Source: Sphingomonas yunnanensis
GTDB lineage: Bacteria > Pseudomonadota > Alphaproteobacteria > Sphingomonadales > Sphingomonadaceae
DNA: 64,000 bases
Direction of reading: 5' to 3'
Assembly (NCBI RefSeq): GCF_019898765.1
Contig: NZ_JAIOKB010000001.1
Span: 372,001-436,000 of the forward strand
A program made the position numbers and the translations under genes. This document shows, one piece after another, positions 17,655 through 28,014 of the stretch. Within the stretch, counting starts at the first letter, position 1. Each line of letters starts with the position of its first letter. The notes under the pieces were generated by a model, which worked only from the letters and a program-made list of their open reading frames with translations, did no database searches and had not been told where the DNA came from.

Positions 17655-18068
17655 ATGCGCGCGCCACTCTGGTTTCGGCTGCTCGTCGGCGCGCTGCTGC
17701 CCTGGGCGGCGCTCTCGGCCTATGCCTGCGTCACGCAGCTGATGGCGGGCGCGGGCGCGGCGGCCGACCCGGCGGACCGCGCGCTGCTCGCCGCCCTGCC
17801 GGGCTGGTATGGGGTCGACTATGGGGTGGCAAGCCTCGGACTGCTGCTCGGCGCGCTCGCCCTGCTGCTGCGCCGGCGCGTGGCGGTGCCCGCGCTGACG
17901 GTGTCGCTGGTGGCGGCGCTGATCCAATTCGGCTGGCTGTTCGCGATGACCGACCTGCTCGCGCGGCGCGGGGCGGGCACGCTCTTCTTCCCGCTGCTGA
18001 TCCTGCTGGTCGGCGCCGTCGCGCTCCAGCTCGCGCATCTCGCCGCGCGGCGCGGCTGGATCGGGTGA
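17655..18068 (+). CDS. Small integral membrane protein, function unknown
   Basis: 137 residues with four likely membrane spans (about 8-28, 52-72, 78-98, 106-130), Ala/Leu-rich, starting [20 protein letters not shown]. No catalytic motif recognised. It begins five bases after the ArsC-like stop and ends 22 bases before panB, so it is probably cotranscribed with both. Confidence 0.75.
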   Translation: MRAPLWFRLLVGALLPWAALSAYACVTQLMAGAGAAADPADRALLAALPGWYGVDYGVASLGLLLGALALLLRRRVAVPALTVSLVAALIQFGWLFAMTDLLARRGAGTLFFPLLILLVGAVALQLAHLAARRGWIG

Positions 18069-18090
18069 GCGCGCCGGAGTAGCAGGGCGC

Positions 18091-18969
18091 ATGTCCACCA
18101 CCTTCACGATCGACTCCGCCACCAGCCGCGCCACCCCCGTCGCCGCGCCGATGAAGCGGCTCACCGTCCCCGCGATCCGCCAGCGCAAGGTCGAGATCGC
18201 GGCGGGGAAGGGCGAGCCACTGGTGATGCTCACGGCCTATACCGTGCGCATGGCCCAGCTGATGGACGCGCAGTGCGACCTGCTGCTGGTCGGCGACAGC
18301 CTCGGGCAGGTGATCTATGGCCTGCCCTCCACCGTTCCCGTCACGCTGGAGATGATGGCCGCGCACGCCGCCGCGGTGGTGCGCGGCAGCTACCACGCGC
18401 TGGTCGTCGTCGACATGCCGTTCGGCAGCTACGAGGCGTCGCCGCAGCAGGCGTTCGAGAGCGCGGCGCGGCTTCTCAAGGAAAGCGGCGCGGCAGCGGT
18501 GAAGCTGGAGGGCGGCAACGCGATGGCGAACACGGTCGCCTTCCTCGCCGAGCGCGGCATCCCCGTGATGGGTCACGTCGGGCTCACCCCGCAGGCGGTC
18601 AACACGCTCGGCGGCTATGGCGCGCGTGGGCGCAGCGCCGCCGAGGCCGCCAAGATCGTCGGCGACGCGCGCGCGGTCGCCGAGGCGGGAGCCTTCGCCT
18701 TGGTGATCGAGGGCGTGGTCGAGCCGATCGCGGTCGAGATCACGACCAGCGTCGCGGTGCCGACGATCGGCATCGGCGCCTCCGCCGCCTGCGACGGTCA
18801 GGTGCTCGTCGCCGAGGACATGCTCGGACTGTTCGAGCGTACGCCGCGCTTCGTGAAGCGCTACGGCGACATGGCGGGCTATGTGTCCGAGCGGGTCACC
18901 GCCTTCGCCGATGAGGTGCGCGCGCGCGCTTTCCCCGGTGCCGACCAGGTCTACGCACCGAAGGAGTAG
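18091..18969 (+). CDS. panB: 3-methyl-2-oxobutanoate hydroxymethyltransferase (PanB)
   Basis: Catalyses the first committed step of pantothenate synthesis, transferring a hydroxymethyl group from methylene-tetrahydrofolate to alpha-ketoisovalerate. 292 residues; visible family blocks are [27 protein letters not shown] (metal ligand Asp), [16 protein letters not shown] and [16 protein letters not shown], and [15 protein letters not shown]. The first 20 residues (to MKRLTVPAI) look non-conserved, so translation could start at the internal ATG at 18151. A GC hairpin followed by CTTTCC at 18986-19025 may end this transcript. Confidence 0.95.
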   Translation: MSTTFTIDSATSRATPVAAPMKRLTVPAIRQRKVEIAAGKGEPLVMLTAYTVRMAQLMDAQCDLLLVGDSLGQVIYGLPSTVPVTLEMMAAHAAAVVRGSYHALVVVDMPFGSYEASPQQAFESAARLLKESGAAAVKLEGGNAMANTVAFLAERGIPVMGHVGLTPQAVNTLGGYGARGRSAAEAAKIVGDARAVAEAGAFALVIEGVVEPIAVEITTSVAVPTIGIGASAACDGQVLVAEDMLGLFERTPRFVKRYGDMAGYVSERVTAFADEVRARAFPGADQVYAPKE

Positions 18970-19081
18970 GCGTGCGGATCGTCGCGGCGCGCGGTGCGGG
19001 ACGAAGCGCTCGCGCGCGCCCTTTCCTCGCGCCGGCCGAGTCGCTACAGCGCGGCGGTTCCCCTTCAGCCCGGAGTGATCG

Positions 19082-19792
19082 GTGGCTCTGACGCCGCAAA
19101 ACAATGAAGCGTTCCTGCGCGAGGTCGATGACGAGCTGCGTCGCGACCAGGCGATCCACGTGTGGAAGCGCTACGGCCGGGCGATCATCGCCGCCGTGGT
19201 GCTGGCGCTCGCCGCGCTGGCGGCCTTCCTGTTCTGGCAGCACCGCCAGGCGGTCGCGGCCGAGCGCGAGGGCGAGCAGCTGCAGCAGTCATTCGACTCG
19301 CTCGCCGCGCAGGACACCAAGGCGGCCGCGGCGCCGCTCGCCGCGCTGACCGACTCGTCGCGCGACGGCTATCGTGCTGCCGCTCGTTTCACCCAGGCCG
19401 ACGTGCTGCTGCAGAAGGACGATCTGCGCGGCGCCGCGGCGGCTTTCGCCAAGATCGCCGCCGACACCTCGCTGGCGCAGCCGTTTCGCGACCTGGCGGT
19501 GATCCGCCAGACCAGCGCCGAGTTCGACCAGCTGCAGCCCCAGGTGATCGTCGAGCGGATGCGTCCGCTCGCGGTGACGGGCGGGGCGTGGCTGGGCAGC
19601 GCGGGTGAGCTGATGGCGGCGGCGTATCTGCGTGAAGGGCGGCGCGATCTCGCCGGCCAGACCTTCGCGCGCATCGCCGCCGACCCGGGTGTGCCCAGCT
19701 CGCTGCGTCAACGTGCGGTTCAGATGGCGGGCGTACTGGAGACCAAGGCGCCCGCTGCGCCGGCCAAGAACGAAGGTGTGAGCAAGCGATGA
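19082..19792 (+). CDS. YfgM-like tetratricopeptide membrane protein
   Basis: 236 residues, GTG start with GGAG eight bases ahead. A cytosolic N-terminus is followed by a single membrane helix (33-53, IIAAVVLALAALAAFLFW) and a periplasmic Ala-rich region with TPR-like helices (AAARFTQADVLLQKDD, AAAAFAKIAADTS). This layout and its position before bamB and der match YfgM, a SecYEG/chaperone-network partner in gammaproteobacteria. Its stop overlaps the bamB start by four bases (ATGA). Confidence 0.85.
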   Translation: MALTPQNNEAFLREVDDELRRDQAIHVWKRYGRAIIAAVVLALAALAAFLFWQHRQAVAAEREGEQLQQSFDSLAAQDTKAAAAPLAALTDSSRDGYRAAARFTQADVLLQKDDLRGAAAAFAKIAADTSLAQPFRDLAVIRQTSAEFDQLQPQVIVERMRPLAVTGGAWLGSAGELMAAAYLREGRRDLAGQTFARIAADPGVPSSLRQRAVQMAGVLETKAPAAPAKNEGVSKR

Positions 19793-21111
19793 GGACGAGG
19801 TTCGCGACCGGGGTGGCGATCGCCGCGCTGGTGGGGCTGAGCGGCTGCGGCATCTTCAAGAGCGCGCCCAAGAAGACGCCCACGGTCGGCCAGCGCGTGC
19901 CGATCCTCGTGTCGGAGAACCCGGCCGAGCTCGACAAGGGGCTCGCCGACGTCCAGGTGACGCTGCCGACGCCGGCCGCCAACGACGGCTGGACCCAGCC
20001 GGGTGGCAGCGCGGCCAAGTCGATGGGCCATCTGCTGCTCGCCGCCGCGCCGGCGAAGCGCTGGACCGCCCAGATCGACGGCGGCAGCAACCGCGCGCGG
20101 CTCGCCGCCATGCCGGTGATCGCCGAGAACAAGTTGTTCGTGGTCGACGTCGACGGCGTGATCAACGCCTTCACCGCTGACACGGGGGCCAAGCTGTGGA
20201 CCCGCGCGATCACCGAGGGTGACGAGAACCGCGCCGCGCGCTTCGGCGGCGGGGTGAGCTACGACGACGCGAAGGTCTATGCCACCGATGGGCTGGGCGA
20301 CGTGATCGCCGCCAACGCCGCCGACGGCGCGGTGCTGTGGCGCGCCAAGCCGGGCGGTCCGCTGCGCGGCGCGCCGACGATCGCCAATGGCCAGGTCTAT
20401 GTGCTGAGCCAGGACAATCAGATCGTCGCGCTCAACCAGGCCGACGGCAAGGTGGTGTGGACTCAGACCGCCAGCCTCGAGACCCAGGGCGTGTTCGGCG
20501 TCGCCGCGCCCGCGGCGAGCTCGGGTACGGTGGTGGCGGGCTTCTCCAGCGGCGAACTCAACGCCTATCGCTACGAGAACGGCCGCTCGCTGTGGCAGGA
20601 CGCGCTGTCGCGCACTTCGATCACCACCTCGGTGTCGAGCCTCGCCGATATCGACGCCGACCCGGTGATCGAGGACGGCCGCGTCTATTCCATCGGGCAG
20701 GGCGGCCGCATGATCGCGCTCGAACTCGCCACCGGCCAGCGCCTGTGGGAGCAGAATCTCGCGGGCATCTCGACGCCGTGGATCGCGGGCGAGTGGATCT
20801 TCGTCGTCACCGACGACGCGCGACTGGTGTGCCTGTCGCGCGCCAACGGCAAGATCCGCTGGATCAGTCAGCTGCGCGCCTACAAGAACGAGGAGAAGCG
20901 CTCGGACCCGTACAATTGGTTCGGACCGGTGCTGGCGGGCGAGAAATTGTGGCTGACCAACTCGCGCGGCGAGCTGGTCGCGCTCTCGGTCGCGGACGGC
21001 AAGGTGCAGACCACGATCCGCGCCGGCGACAGCTTCTCGCTCCCGCCGATCGTCGCCAACCAGACACTGTACACGCTCGACGAGAAGGGCGTGATCACCG
21101 CCTGGCGGTGA
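19789..21111 (+). CDS. bamB: Outer membrane assembly lipoprotein BamB
   Basis: 440 residues. Signal peptide with lipobox LSGC (Cys20), then an eight-bladed PQQ-like beta-propeller visible from repeated blades such as LFVVDVDGVINAFTADTGAKLW, VYATDGLGDVIAANAADGAVLW and VYVLSQDNQIVALNQADGKVVW (given here by their starting motifs). BamB is part of the BAM complex that folds beta-barrel proteins. Coupled to the YfgM-like gene and followed, after a repeat-filled gap, by der, the usual gene order. Confidence 0.95.
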   Translation: MRTRFATGVAIAALVGLSGCGIFKSAPKKTPTVGQRVPILVSENPAELDKGLADVQVTLPTPAANDGWTQPGGSAAKSMGHLLLAAAPAKRWTAQIDGGSNRARLAAMPVIAENKLFVVDVDGVINAFTADTGAKLWTRAITEGDENRAARFGGGVSYDDAKVYATDGLGDVIAANAADGAVLWRAKPGGPLRGAPTIANGQVYVLSQDNQIVALNQADGKVVWTQTASLETQGVFGVAAPAASSGTVVAGFSSGELNAYRYENGRSLWQDALSRTSITTSVSSLADIDADPVIEDGRVYSIGQGGRMIALELATGQRLWEQNLAGISTPWIAGEWIFVVTDDARLVCLSRANGKIRWISQLRAYKNEEKRSDPYNWFGPVLAGEKLWLTNSRGELVALSVADGKVQTTIRAGDSFSLPPIVANQTLYTLDEKGVITAWR

Positions 21112-21130
21112 GGGAGGGTCTGATGCTCTC

Positions 21131-21208
21131 TCGTGCTCCCGCGTAGGCGGGACCCCAGGGCCACGAACGATGGGGCGCATGGCCCTGGGTTACTGCGTGG
21201 GCAGGGAC
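21131..21208. repeat. Intergenic repeat, family C copy
   Basis: GTGCTCCCGCGTAGGCGGGA and CCCCAGGGCCA on the left are mirrored by TGGCCCTGGGT and TACTGCGTGGGCAGGGA on the right. It is the same design as the copies at 27.8 and 39.2 kb (CTCCTGCG-CAGGAG outer hairpins around CCCAGGG). Confidence 0.6.
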
Positions 21209-21258
21209 ACGGTGTCGCCCGCTATCGCTTCGGTCGATTAGCGGGTAGAGCAGCCTGA

Positions 21259-21359
21259 ACTCCCCTCCCTTTCAGGGGAGGGGGCGGGGGTGGGGTGTCG
21301 CCGCGAGCGCTTGGCCCGAGAAAGCGCACCACCCCAACCCTCCCTCGAAGGGGAGGGGC
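21259..21359. repeat. Intergenic inverted repeat, family D copy 1
   Basis: Left arm CTCCCCTCCCTTTCAGGGGA followed by GGGGGCGGGGGTGGGGTG; right arm CACCCCAACCCTCCCTCGAA followed by GGGGAGGGG. The arms pair, and each also contains a short internal hairpin. Fills most of the bamB-der gap. Confidence 0.65.
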
Positions 21360-21392
21360 ACTCTCGTTCGAAGCGCGCTAGGTCCCCGTCCC

Positions 21393-22754
21393 ATGTCCCG
21401 TCTCCCCACCGTCGCCATCGTCGGCCGCCCCAATGTCGGCAAATCGACGCTGTTCAACCGCCTCGTCGGCAAGAAGCTGGCGCTGGTGGACGACCGACCC
21501 GGCGTGACCCGGGATCGCCGCGAGGCCGACGCGCATCTGCTCGGGCTCGACTTCCGCGTGATCGATACTGCCGGCTACGAGGACGAGGACCCCGACACGC
21601 TGCCCGGACGCATGCGCCGCCAGACCCAGGCCGCGGTCGACAGCGCCGACGTCGCTTTGTTCATGATCGACGCGCGCGCCGGCATCGTGCCGCTCGACGA
21701 GGAGATCGCGCGCTGGCTGCGCGGTGCTTCCACCCCGATCGTGCTCGTCGGCAACAAGGCCGAGGGGCGTGCCGCGGAGGCCGGGCTGATCGAGGCGCTG
21801 TCGCTCGGGTTCGGCGACGCGGTGCAGCTCTCCGCCGAGCACGGCGAGGGCGTCGCCGACCTGTTCGAGGCGCTGCTGCCTCATCTCGAGGCGCTGGAGG
21901 CAGAGGAGGAGGAGCAGGACGAGAGCCCCGACGCGCCGCTCAAGCTCGCCATCGTCGGCCGACCCAACGCGGGCAAGTCGACCCTGGTCAATCGTATCCT
22001 CGGCGAGGACCGGATGATCACCGGTCCCGAGGCGGGGATCACGCGTGATTCGATCGCGATCGACTGGGTGTGGCACGGCCCCCACGGCGCGCGCGACGTC
22101 CGCCTGATCGACACCGCCGGCATGCGCAAGCGCGCCAAGGTGCAGGACAAGTTGGAGAAGCTCTCCGTCGCCGACGCGCTCCACGCGGTCGATTTCGCGG
22201 AGGTGGTGGTACTGCTGCTCGACGCGACGCTAGGGCTGGAATCGCAGGACCTGCGCATCGCCGACCGCGTGTTGGAAGAGGGGCGCGCGCTGGTCATCGC
22301 GCTCAACAAATGGGACGTCGCCGAGGACCCGTCCAAGCTGTTCAACGGCGTTCGCACCGCGCTCGACGAGGGGCTGGCGCAGGTGCGCGGCGTGCCGCTG
22401 CTCACGGTGTCGGGGGCGACGGGCAAGGGGATCGACCAGCTGATCGGTGCGGCGTTCGCGACGCGCGAGGCCTGGTCGCGCCGCGTCGGCACGGGTGAGC
22501 TCAACCGCTGGTTCGAGCGCGCGATCGAGGCCAACCCGCCGCCGGCCCCCGGGGGCAAGCGGATCAAGCTGCGCTATCTCACCCAGGCCAAGACGCGGCC
22601 GCCCGGCTTCGTTCTGTTCGGCACGCGCGTCGACGAGTTGCCGATGAGCTACCAGCGCTACCTCATCAACGGCATCCGGCGCGAGCTCGGCTTCGGCGCG
22701 GTGCCGGTGCGGTTGATGCTGCGCGCGCCGAAGAATCCGTTCGCCGGGGGCTGA
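21393..22754 (+). CDS. der: Ribosome-associated GTPase Der (EngA)
   Basis: Essential double GTPase for 50S subunit maturation. 453 residues with two G domains, G1 motifs GRPNVGKS (residues 11-18) and GRPNAGKS (second domain, about 193-200), switch sequences DTAGYED and DTAGMRK, NKXD motifs NKAE and NKWD, and a KH-like C-terminus containing RYLINGIRRELGFGAVPVRL. All motifs intact. Confidence 0.96.
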   Translation: MSRLPTVAIVGRPNVGKSTLFNRLVGKKLALVDDRPGVTRDRREADAHLLGLDFRVIDTAGYEDEDPDTLPGRMRRQTQAAVDSADVALFMIDARAGIVPLDEEIARWLRGASTPIVLVGNKAEGRAAEAGLIEALSLGFGDAVQLSAEHGEGVADLFEALLPHLEALEAEEEEQDESPDAPLKLAIVGRPNAGKSTLVNRILGEDRMITGPEAGITRDSIAIDWVWHGPHGARDVRLIDTAGMRKRAKVQDKLEKLSVADALHAVDFAEVVVLLLDATLGLESQDLRIADRVLEEGRALVIALNKWDVAEDPSKLFNGVRTALDEGLAQVRGVPLLTVSGATGKGIDQLIGAAFATREAWSRRVGTGELNRWFERAIEANPPPAPGGKRIKLRYLTQAKTRPPGFVLFGTRVDELPMSYQRYLINGIRRELGFGAVPVRLMLRAPKNPFAGG

Positions 22755-22822
22755 GCCGGGGTGCTTACCTCCTCTTTACCTCTGCGCCGCTAAGTGCTTG
22801 CGCGCAAAAGAGGAGGCGGCGC

Positions 22823-23239
22823 GTGACGGATGAGGTGGAGCAACTGGTGGATCGTGTGGCGCTGGCGCGCGCGCGCGCCGAGCTGGGCACCGGTTTCGCG
22901 CGCATCCTCGGATATTTCCGCGAGGACGGCGTCAAGTCGCTGAGCGCGCTCGAGGACGCGATGCGCAAGGGCAATGCCGCGGCGATGGTGATCCCCGCAC
23001 ATACGCTAAAAGGCGAGGCGAGCCAGTTCGGCGCCATCGTGCTCGCCGCGCTGGCCGAGAAGATCGAGGACCACGCGCGCGGCTGCGTCGAGCATCATGA
23101 GTCACCGCAGGACGCGATCGAGGACGTGGTGGCGCTGCGTCCTCTGTTCCTGCGCACGCTTGCCATGCTGGAAGGCGAGGGGACCGCGCCGGCCGGCGCG
23201 GTGCGACGGCCGGGCGGCTTCGGGCGCAGGGTGGCGTGA
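22823..23239 (+). CDS. Hpt-domain histidine phosphotransfer protein
   Basis: 138 residues, GTG start with AGGAGG eight bases ahead. The phosphorylatable histidine H60 lies in IPAHTLKGEASQFGA, the Hpt consensus HxLKGxxxxxGA. Single-domain Hpt proteins shuttle phosphate between hybrid kinases and response regulators. Partners are not adjacent. The C-terminal 25 residues are Pro/Gly/Arg-rich. Monocistronic by appearance, 68 bases after der. Confidence 0.88.
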   Translation: MTDEVEQLVDRVALARARAELGTGFARILGYFREDGVKSLSALEDAMRKGNAAAMVIPAHTLKGEASQFGAIVLAALAEKIEDHARGCVEHHESPQDAIEDVVALRPLFLRTLAMLEGEGTAPAGAVRRPGGFGRRVA

Positions 23240-23261
23240 GCCGACCGCGTGCAGTCGTGAC

Positions 23262-23777
23262 CTACCCCTTCAGATAAGGGGCCGCGCCGCTCTCGGGCTT
23301 GTCATGCTCGCTCACCGAGTTGAGTTGGATGTAATTGTGGATGCCCATCCGTTCGATCATCTCGAACTGGCGCTCCAGCGTGTCGACATGCTCCTCCTCG
23401 CTGGCGAGGATGTTGGCGAACAGCTCGCGGCTGACGAAGTCCTTGACCTCCTCGCAATAAGCGACGGCCGCCTTGAGCTGCGCCACCGCCTCGATCTCCA
23501 TCGCGAGATCGGCCTTGAGCGCCTCTTCCACGGTCTCGCCGATGCGCAGCCGACCGAGCAGTTGAAAGTTGGGTAGGCCGTCGAGGAAGAGGATGCGCTC
23601 CGCCAGCCAGTCGGCGTGCTTCATCTCGTCGATCGACTCGTGCCGCTCGAAGGCGGCGAGCTTGTAGACGCCCCAGTGATCGAAGAGGCGATAGTGCAAC
23701 CAATATTGGTTGATTGCCGTAAGCTCATTCTTCAACGACTCGTTGAGGAAGTCGATGACGCGGGGGTCGCCCTTCAT
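23262..23777 (-). CDS. bfr: Bacterioferritin
   Basis: 171 residues; start ATG at 23777 with GGAG six bases ahead rather than the TTG 12 bases upstream. Ferroxidase ligands are all present at the canonical positions E18, E51, H54, E94, E127 and H130, and Met52 is available for inter-subunit haem. Stores iron as a 24-mer cage. Lies 99 bases downstream of bfd in the same direction; the two Fur-like boxes in front of bfd may control both. Confidence 0.96.
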   Translation of the reverse strand: MKGDPRVIDFLNESLKNELTAINQYWLHYRLFDHWGVYKLAAFERHESIDEMKHADWLAERILFLDGLPNFQLLGRLRIGETVEEALKADLAMEIEAVAQLKAAVAYCEEVKDFVSRELFANILASEEEHVDTLERQFEMIERMGIHNYIQLNSVSEHDKPESGAAPYLKG

Positions 23778-23876
23778 GCCGGTCTCCAATAGTAGATCGG
23801 CACGCCGAATACCGCTGAACTGGCGCGGAAGAAAGCTGAGAATTCCTCGCGTTACGACGAGTATTAGCTGCGACCG

Positions 23877-24047
23877 CTACGCAGCCGCACGCTCCTCGTC
23901 GATGATTGTCCGAGCGAATTGAACACATTGGCCGCACTTGGGCGAGCGTCCGAGGCAGCGATAGGCTTGGCAGGGCGTGGCAGCACCGGATCGCGCGGCC
24001 TCGCGCAGCTGGCACTCTCGAATCGCATTGCACACGCAGACGACCAT
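23877..24047 (-). CDS. bfd: Bacterioferritin-associated ferredoxin
   Basis: 56 residues beginning MVVCVCNAIRECQLREAARS; the [2Fe-2S] ligands are C4, C6, C38 and C41 (CVCNAI then KCGQC). Bfd reduces the ferric core of bacterioferritin to release iron when cells are starved. GAGGGGAGG lies just ahead of the ATG. The start codon lies only 38 bases from the nearer of two Fur-like palindromes, in line with expression during iron limitation. Confidence 0.92.
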   Translation of the reverse strand: MVVCVCNAIRECQLREAARSGAATPCQAYRCLGRSPKCGQCVQFARTIIDEERAAA

Positions 24048-24084
24048 GCGGCCTCCCCTCTCGGATGCGGTCGGCCTAGACAAA

Positions 24085-24101
24085 TTGCGAATGGCTCGCA
24101 A
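24085..24101 (-). promoter_or_regulatory. Fur-like palindrome 1 upstream of bfd
   Basis: TTGCGA-N5-TCGCAA, a perfect 6-base inverted repeat (TTGCGAATGGCTCGCAA on the plus strand), 38 bases ahead of the bfd start. It resembles the alphaproteobacterial Fur/Mur operator (TGCGAAT-type half sites). Confidence 0.65.
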
Positions 24102-24104
24102 GCG

Positions 24105-24125
24105 AAATGCGACGCGTTCGCATTT
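24105..24125 (-). promoter_or_regulatory. Fur-like palindrome 2 upstream of bfd
   Basis: AAATGCGA-N5-TCGCATTT, a perfect 8-base inverted repeat, centred 22 bases from palindrome 1 and ending two bases before the stop of the upstream gene. Two adjacent TGCGA/TCGCA sites suggest cooperative binding. Confidence 0.65.
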
Positions 24126-24126
24126 A

Positions 24127-25314
24127 CTACATGACGCGACGCCACGGCTGCAGGCTCCCGCGCGCGAGCGTGCGCCACAGCCATTCCGCCGGGCCGTATT
24201 GGTAGCGCGCCAGCCAGGCGGGCGGCCAGGACAGCAGCAGCATCCATAGCGGCGGCAGCAGCAGATAGGCCTCGCCTCGCCCCCAATGTGCGAACCGACC
24301 GCCGCCCCATCCGTAGAAGATCGCGGCGAGCACCAGGCTCGACAGCAGATAGTTGCTGAGCGCGGTCCGCCCGAGCGCGGCGAGCCGCTCACCCGCGCGC
24401 GTGCCGGGGAGCGACGCGAGCAGCAGCGCGGCATAGCCACCCACCATCGGTGCGTGGACCAGCGGCCCGAGCGCGAAGGAGGCGGTGACGACGGCCGGCA
24501 CCGCGAACCCGTGCGCGGCGGTGCGCGTCGCCAGCGTCGCCTCGATCGCGGTACCGAGCGGCAGCGTCAGCGCGGCGACCAGGACGTAGCGCGCCCGCGG
24601 CCAGGCACCCGTGGCGAAGCCGGCGCGGTAAGCGGCCATGCCGAGCAGCATATAGCCGAGCGTCTCGGGGCCGTTGGCGAACAATCCCGCGACCGGTCCG
24701 GCATCGTGGCGCCAGCGCCACCTTAGGCCGTCGGCGAGCGAGCCGCGCAGGGCGGCGATCTCGCTCAGTAGCAGGGCGGCCGGCGGCCGACCGAAGCTCT
24801 GCTCCACTGCCGCCCGGGTCGCCGGTGCCACCGCCGCGCTGACGAGGCCCACCCCGCCGATCGTCGCCACCAGCAGCGCGGCCGCTGCGGCGAGCAGCAG
24901 CAGGCGAGTCGGCGCGTGGACGAACAGCAGCGCCGCGACGCCGACCAGCGCGTAATGATGGAGGATATCGCCGTACCACAGCAGGTACAGGTGCGCGGCG
25001 CCGATCAGGTAGAGCACGCCCATGCGGCGCAGGTGGACCGCGGCGCCGTTCTGACCCGACGCATCGGCGCGCTCCACCACGAGCAGCAGCGAGGCGCCGA
25101 ACAGCGCCGCGAACAGCCCGCGCATCTTGCCCTCGACCAGCACGAAGGTCAGCGCCCAGGCGGTGAGGTCCGCCGGCGCCGCGCCGCCGGCGGCGAGCGG
25201 CGAGAAATACGCCGCCTGCGGCAGCGCGAAGCCGGGCAGGTTGGCAACGGTGATGCCCAGCACCGCGACGCCGCGCAGGATATCGAGCGCGACGAGGCGG
25301 TTGGCGGCTGTCAT
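24127..25314 (-). CDS. DUF418 family membrane protein
   Basis: 395 residues with about ten membrane spans. It opens MTAANRLVALDILRGVAVLG, the RLxxLDxLRGxAxLG motif shared by DUF418 and acyltransferase-3-like proteins, and ends with the DUF418 block LGRTALSNYLLSSLVLAAIF and FGP-like LPPLWMLLLSWPPAWL...GPAEWLWRTL (given by its ends). The function of the family is uncertain. The gene ends right at the bfd operator region, so transcription from it could read into bfd. Confidence 0.87.
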   Translation of the reverse strand: MTAANRLVALDILRGVAVLGITVANLPGFALPQAAYFSPLAAGGAAPADLTAWALTFVLVEGKMRGLFAALFGASLLLVVERADASGQNGAAVHLRRMGVLYLIGAAHLYLLWYGDILHHYALVGVAALLFVHAPTRLLLLAAAAALLVATIGGVGLVSAAVAPATRAAVEQSFGRPPAALLLSEIAALRGSLADGLRWRWRHDAGPVAGLFANGPETLGYMLLGMAAYRAGFATGAWPRARYVLVAALTLPLGTAIEATLATRTAAHGFAVPAVVTASFALGPLVHAPMVGGYAALLLASLPGTRAGERLAALGRTALSNYLLSSLVLAAIFYGWGGGRFAHWGRGEAYLLLPPLWMLLLSWPPAWLARYQYGPAEWLWRTLARGSLQPWRRVM

Positions 25315-25398
25315 GGCGTTCGCGTGCTAGGCGCGCGGCGCAGGGCTGGCAACGGTGCCGTCCGTGGGCGTCAGCCGACTCGCCGCCTTGTTCCTGTC

Positions 25399-25495
25399 CG
25401 TCATCCTGAAGTCGTTTCGGGATCGCCGGTGCCGCTTCTCTCACGGTCGAGGTGCGCGCGGGACGGTGGATCCTGAAACAAGTTCAGGATGACGG
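25399..25495. repeat. MITE-like inverted repeat, family A copy 1
   Basis: 97 bases bounded by CGTCATCCTGAAGTCGTTTC and, at the other end, GATCCTGAAACAAGTTCAGG followed by ATGACGG. The arms are inverted relatives. The copy lies between the divergent-reading 5' end of the DUF418 gene and the 3' end of purL. Confidence 0.75.
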
Positions 25496-25515
25496 AGGCG
25501 ACGGAGAGCTGGTTC

Positions 25516-27732
<2,217 letters not shown>

Positions 27733-27807
27733 GGCCGCGGCGCATAGCGGCTGTGCGCCGCGGTGGCCAGACGGTGTGGCGCGGGAGGGCGGACCAGATC
27801 AGCGCCC

Positions 27808-27888
27808 CTGTGCTCCTGCGCACGCAGGAGCACAGGATTTTCAGGCGGCGCGCCCGAGGCTCTGGGCTCCTGCGTGCGCAGGAGCACG
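27808..27888. repeat. Intergenic repeat, family C copy
   Basis: TGTGCTCCTGCGCACGCAGG followed by AGCACAGG is mirrored by TCTGGGCTCCTGCGTGCGCA followed by GGAGCACG about 45 bases later. Each arm also forms its own CTCCTGCG/CGCAGGAG hairpin. Lies between purL and the phospholipase D-like gene. Confidence 0.65.
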
Positions 27889-28014
27889 TCCGTCGCTCGT
27901 CACCCCGGGGACTTAGTCCGGAAGCCATGGCTGCGCACGGCACGGGGGTGGCGTGTGCGGGACCATGGATGCCGGGTCGAGCCTGGCATGACGGCCGGAG
28001 AGCGGGAGAGGAGC

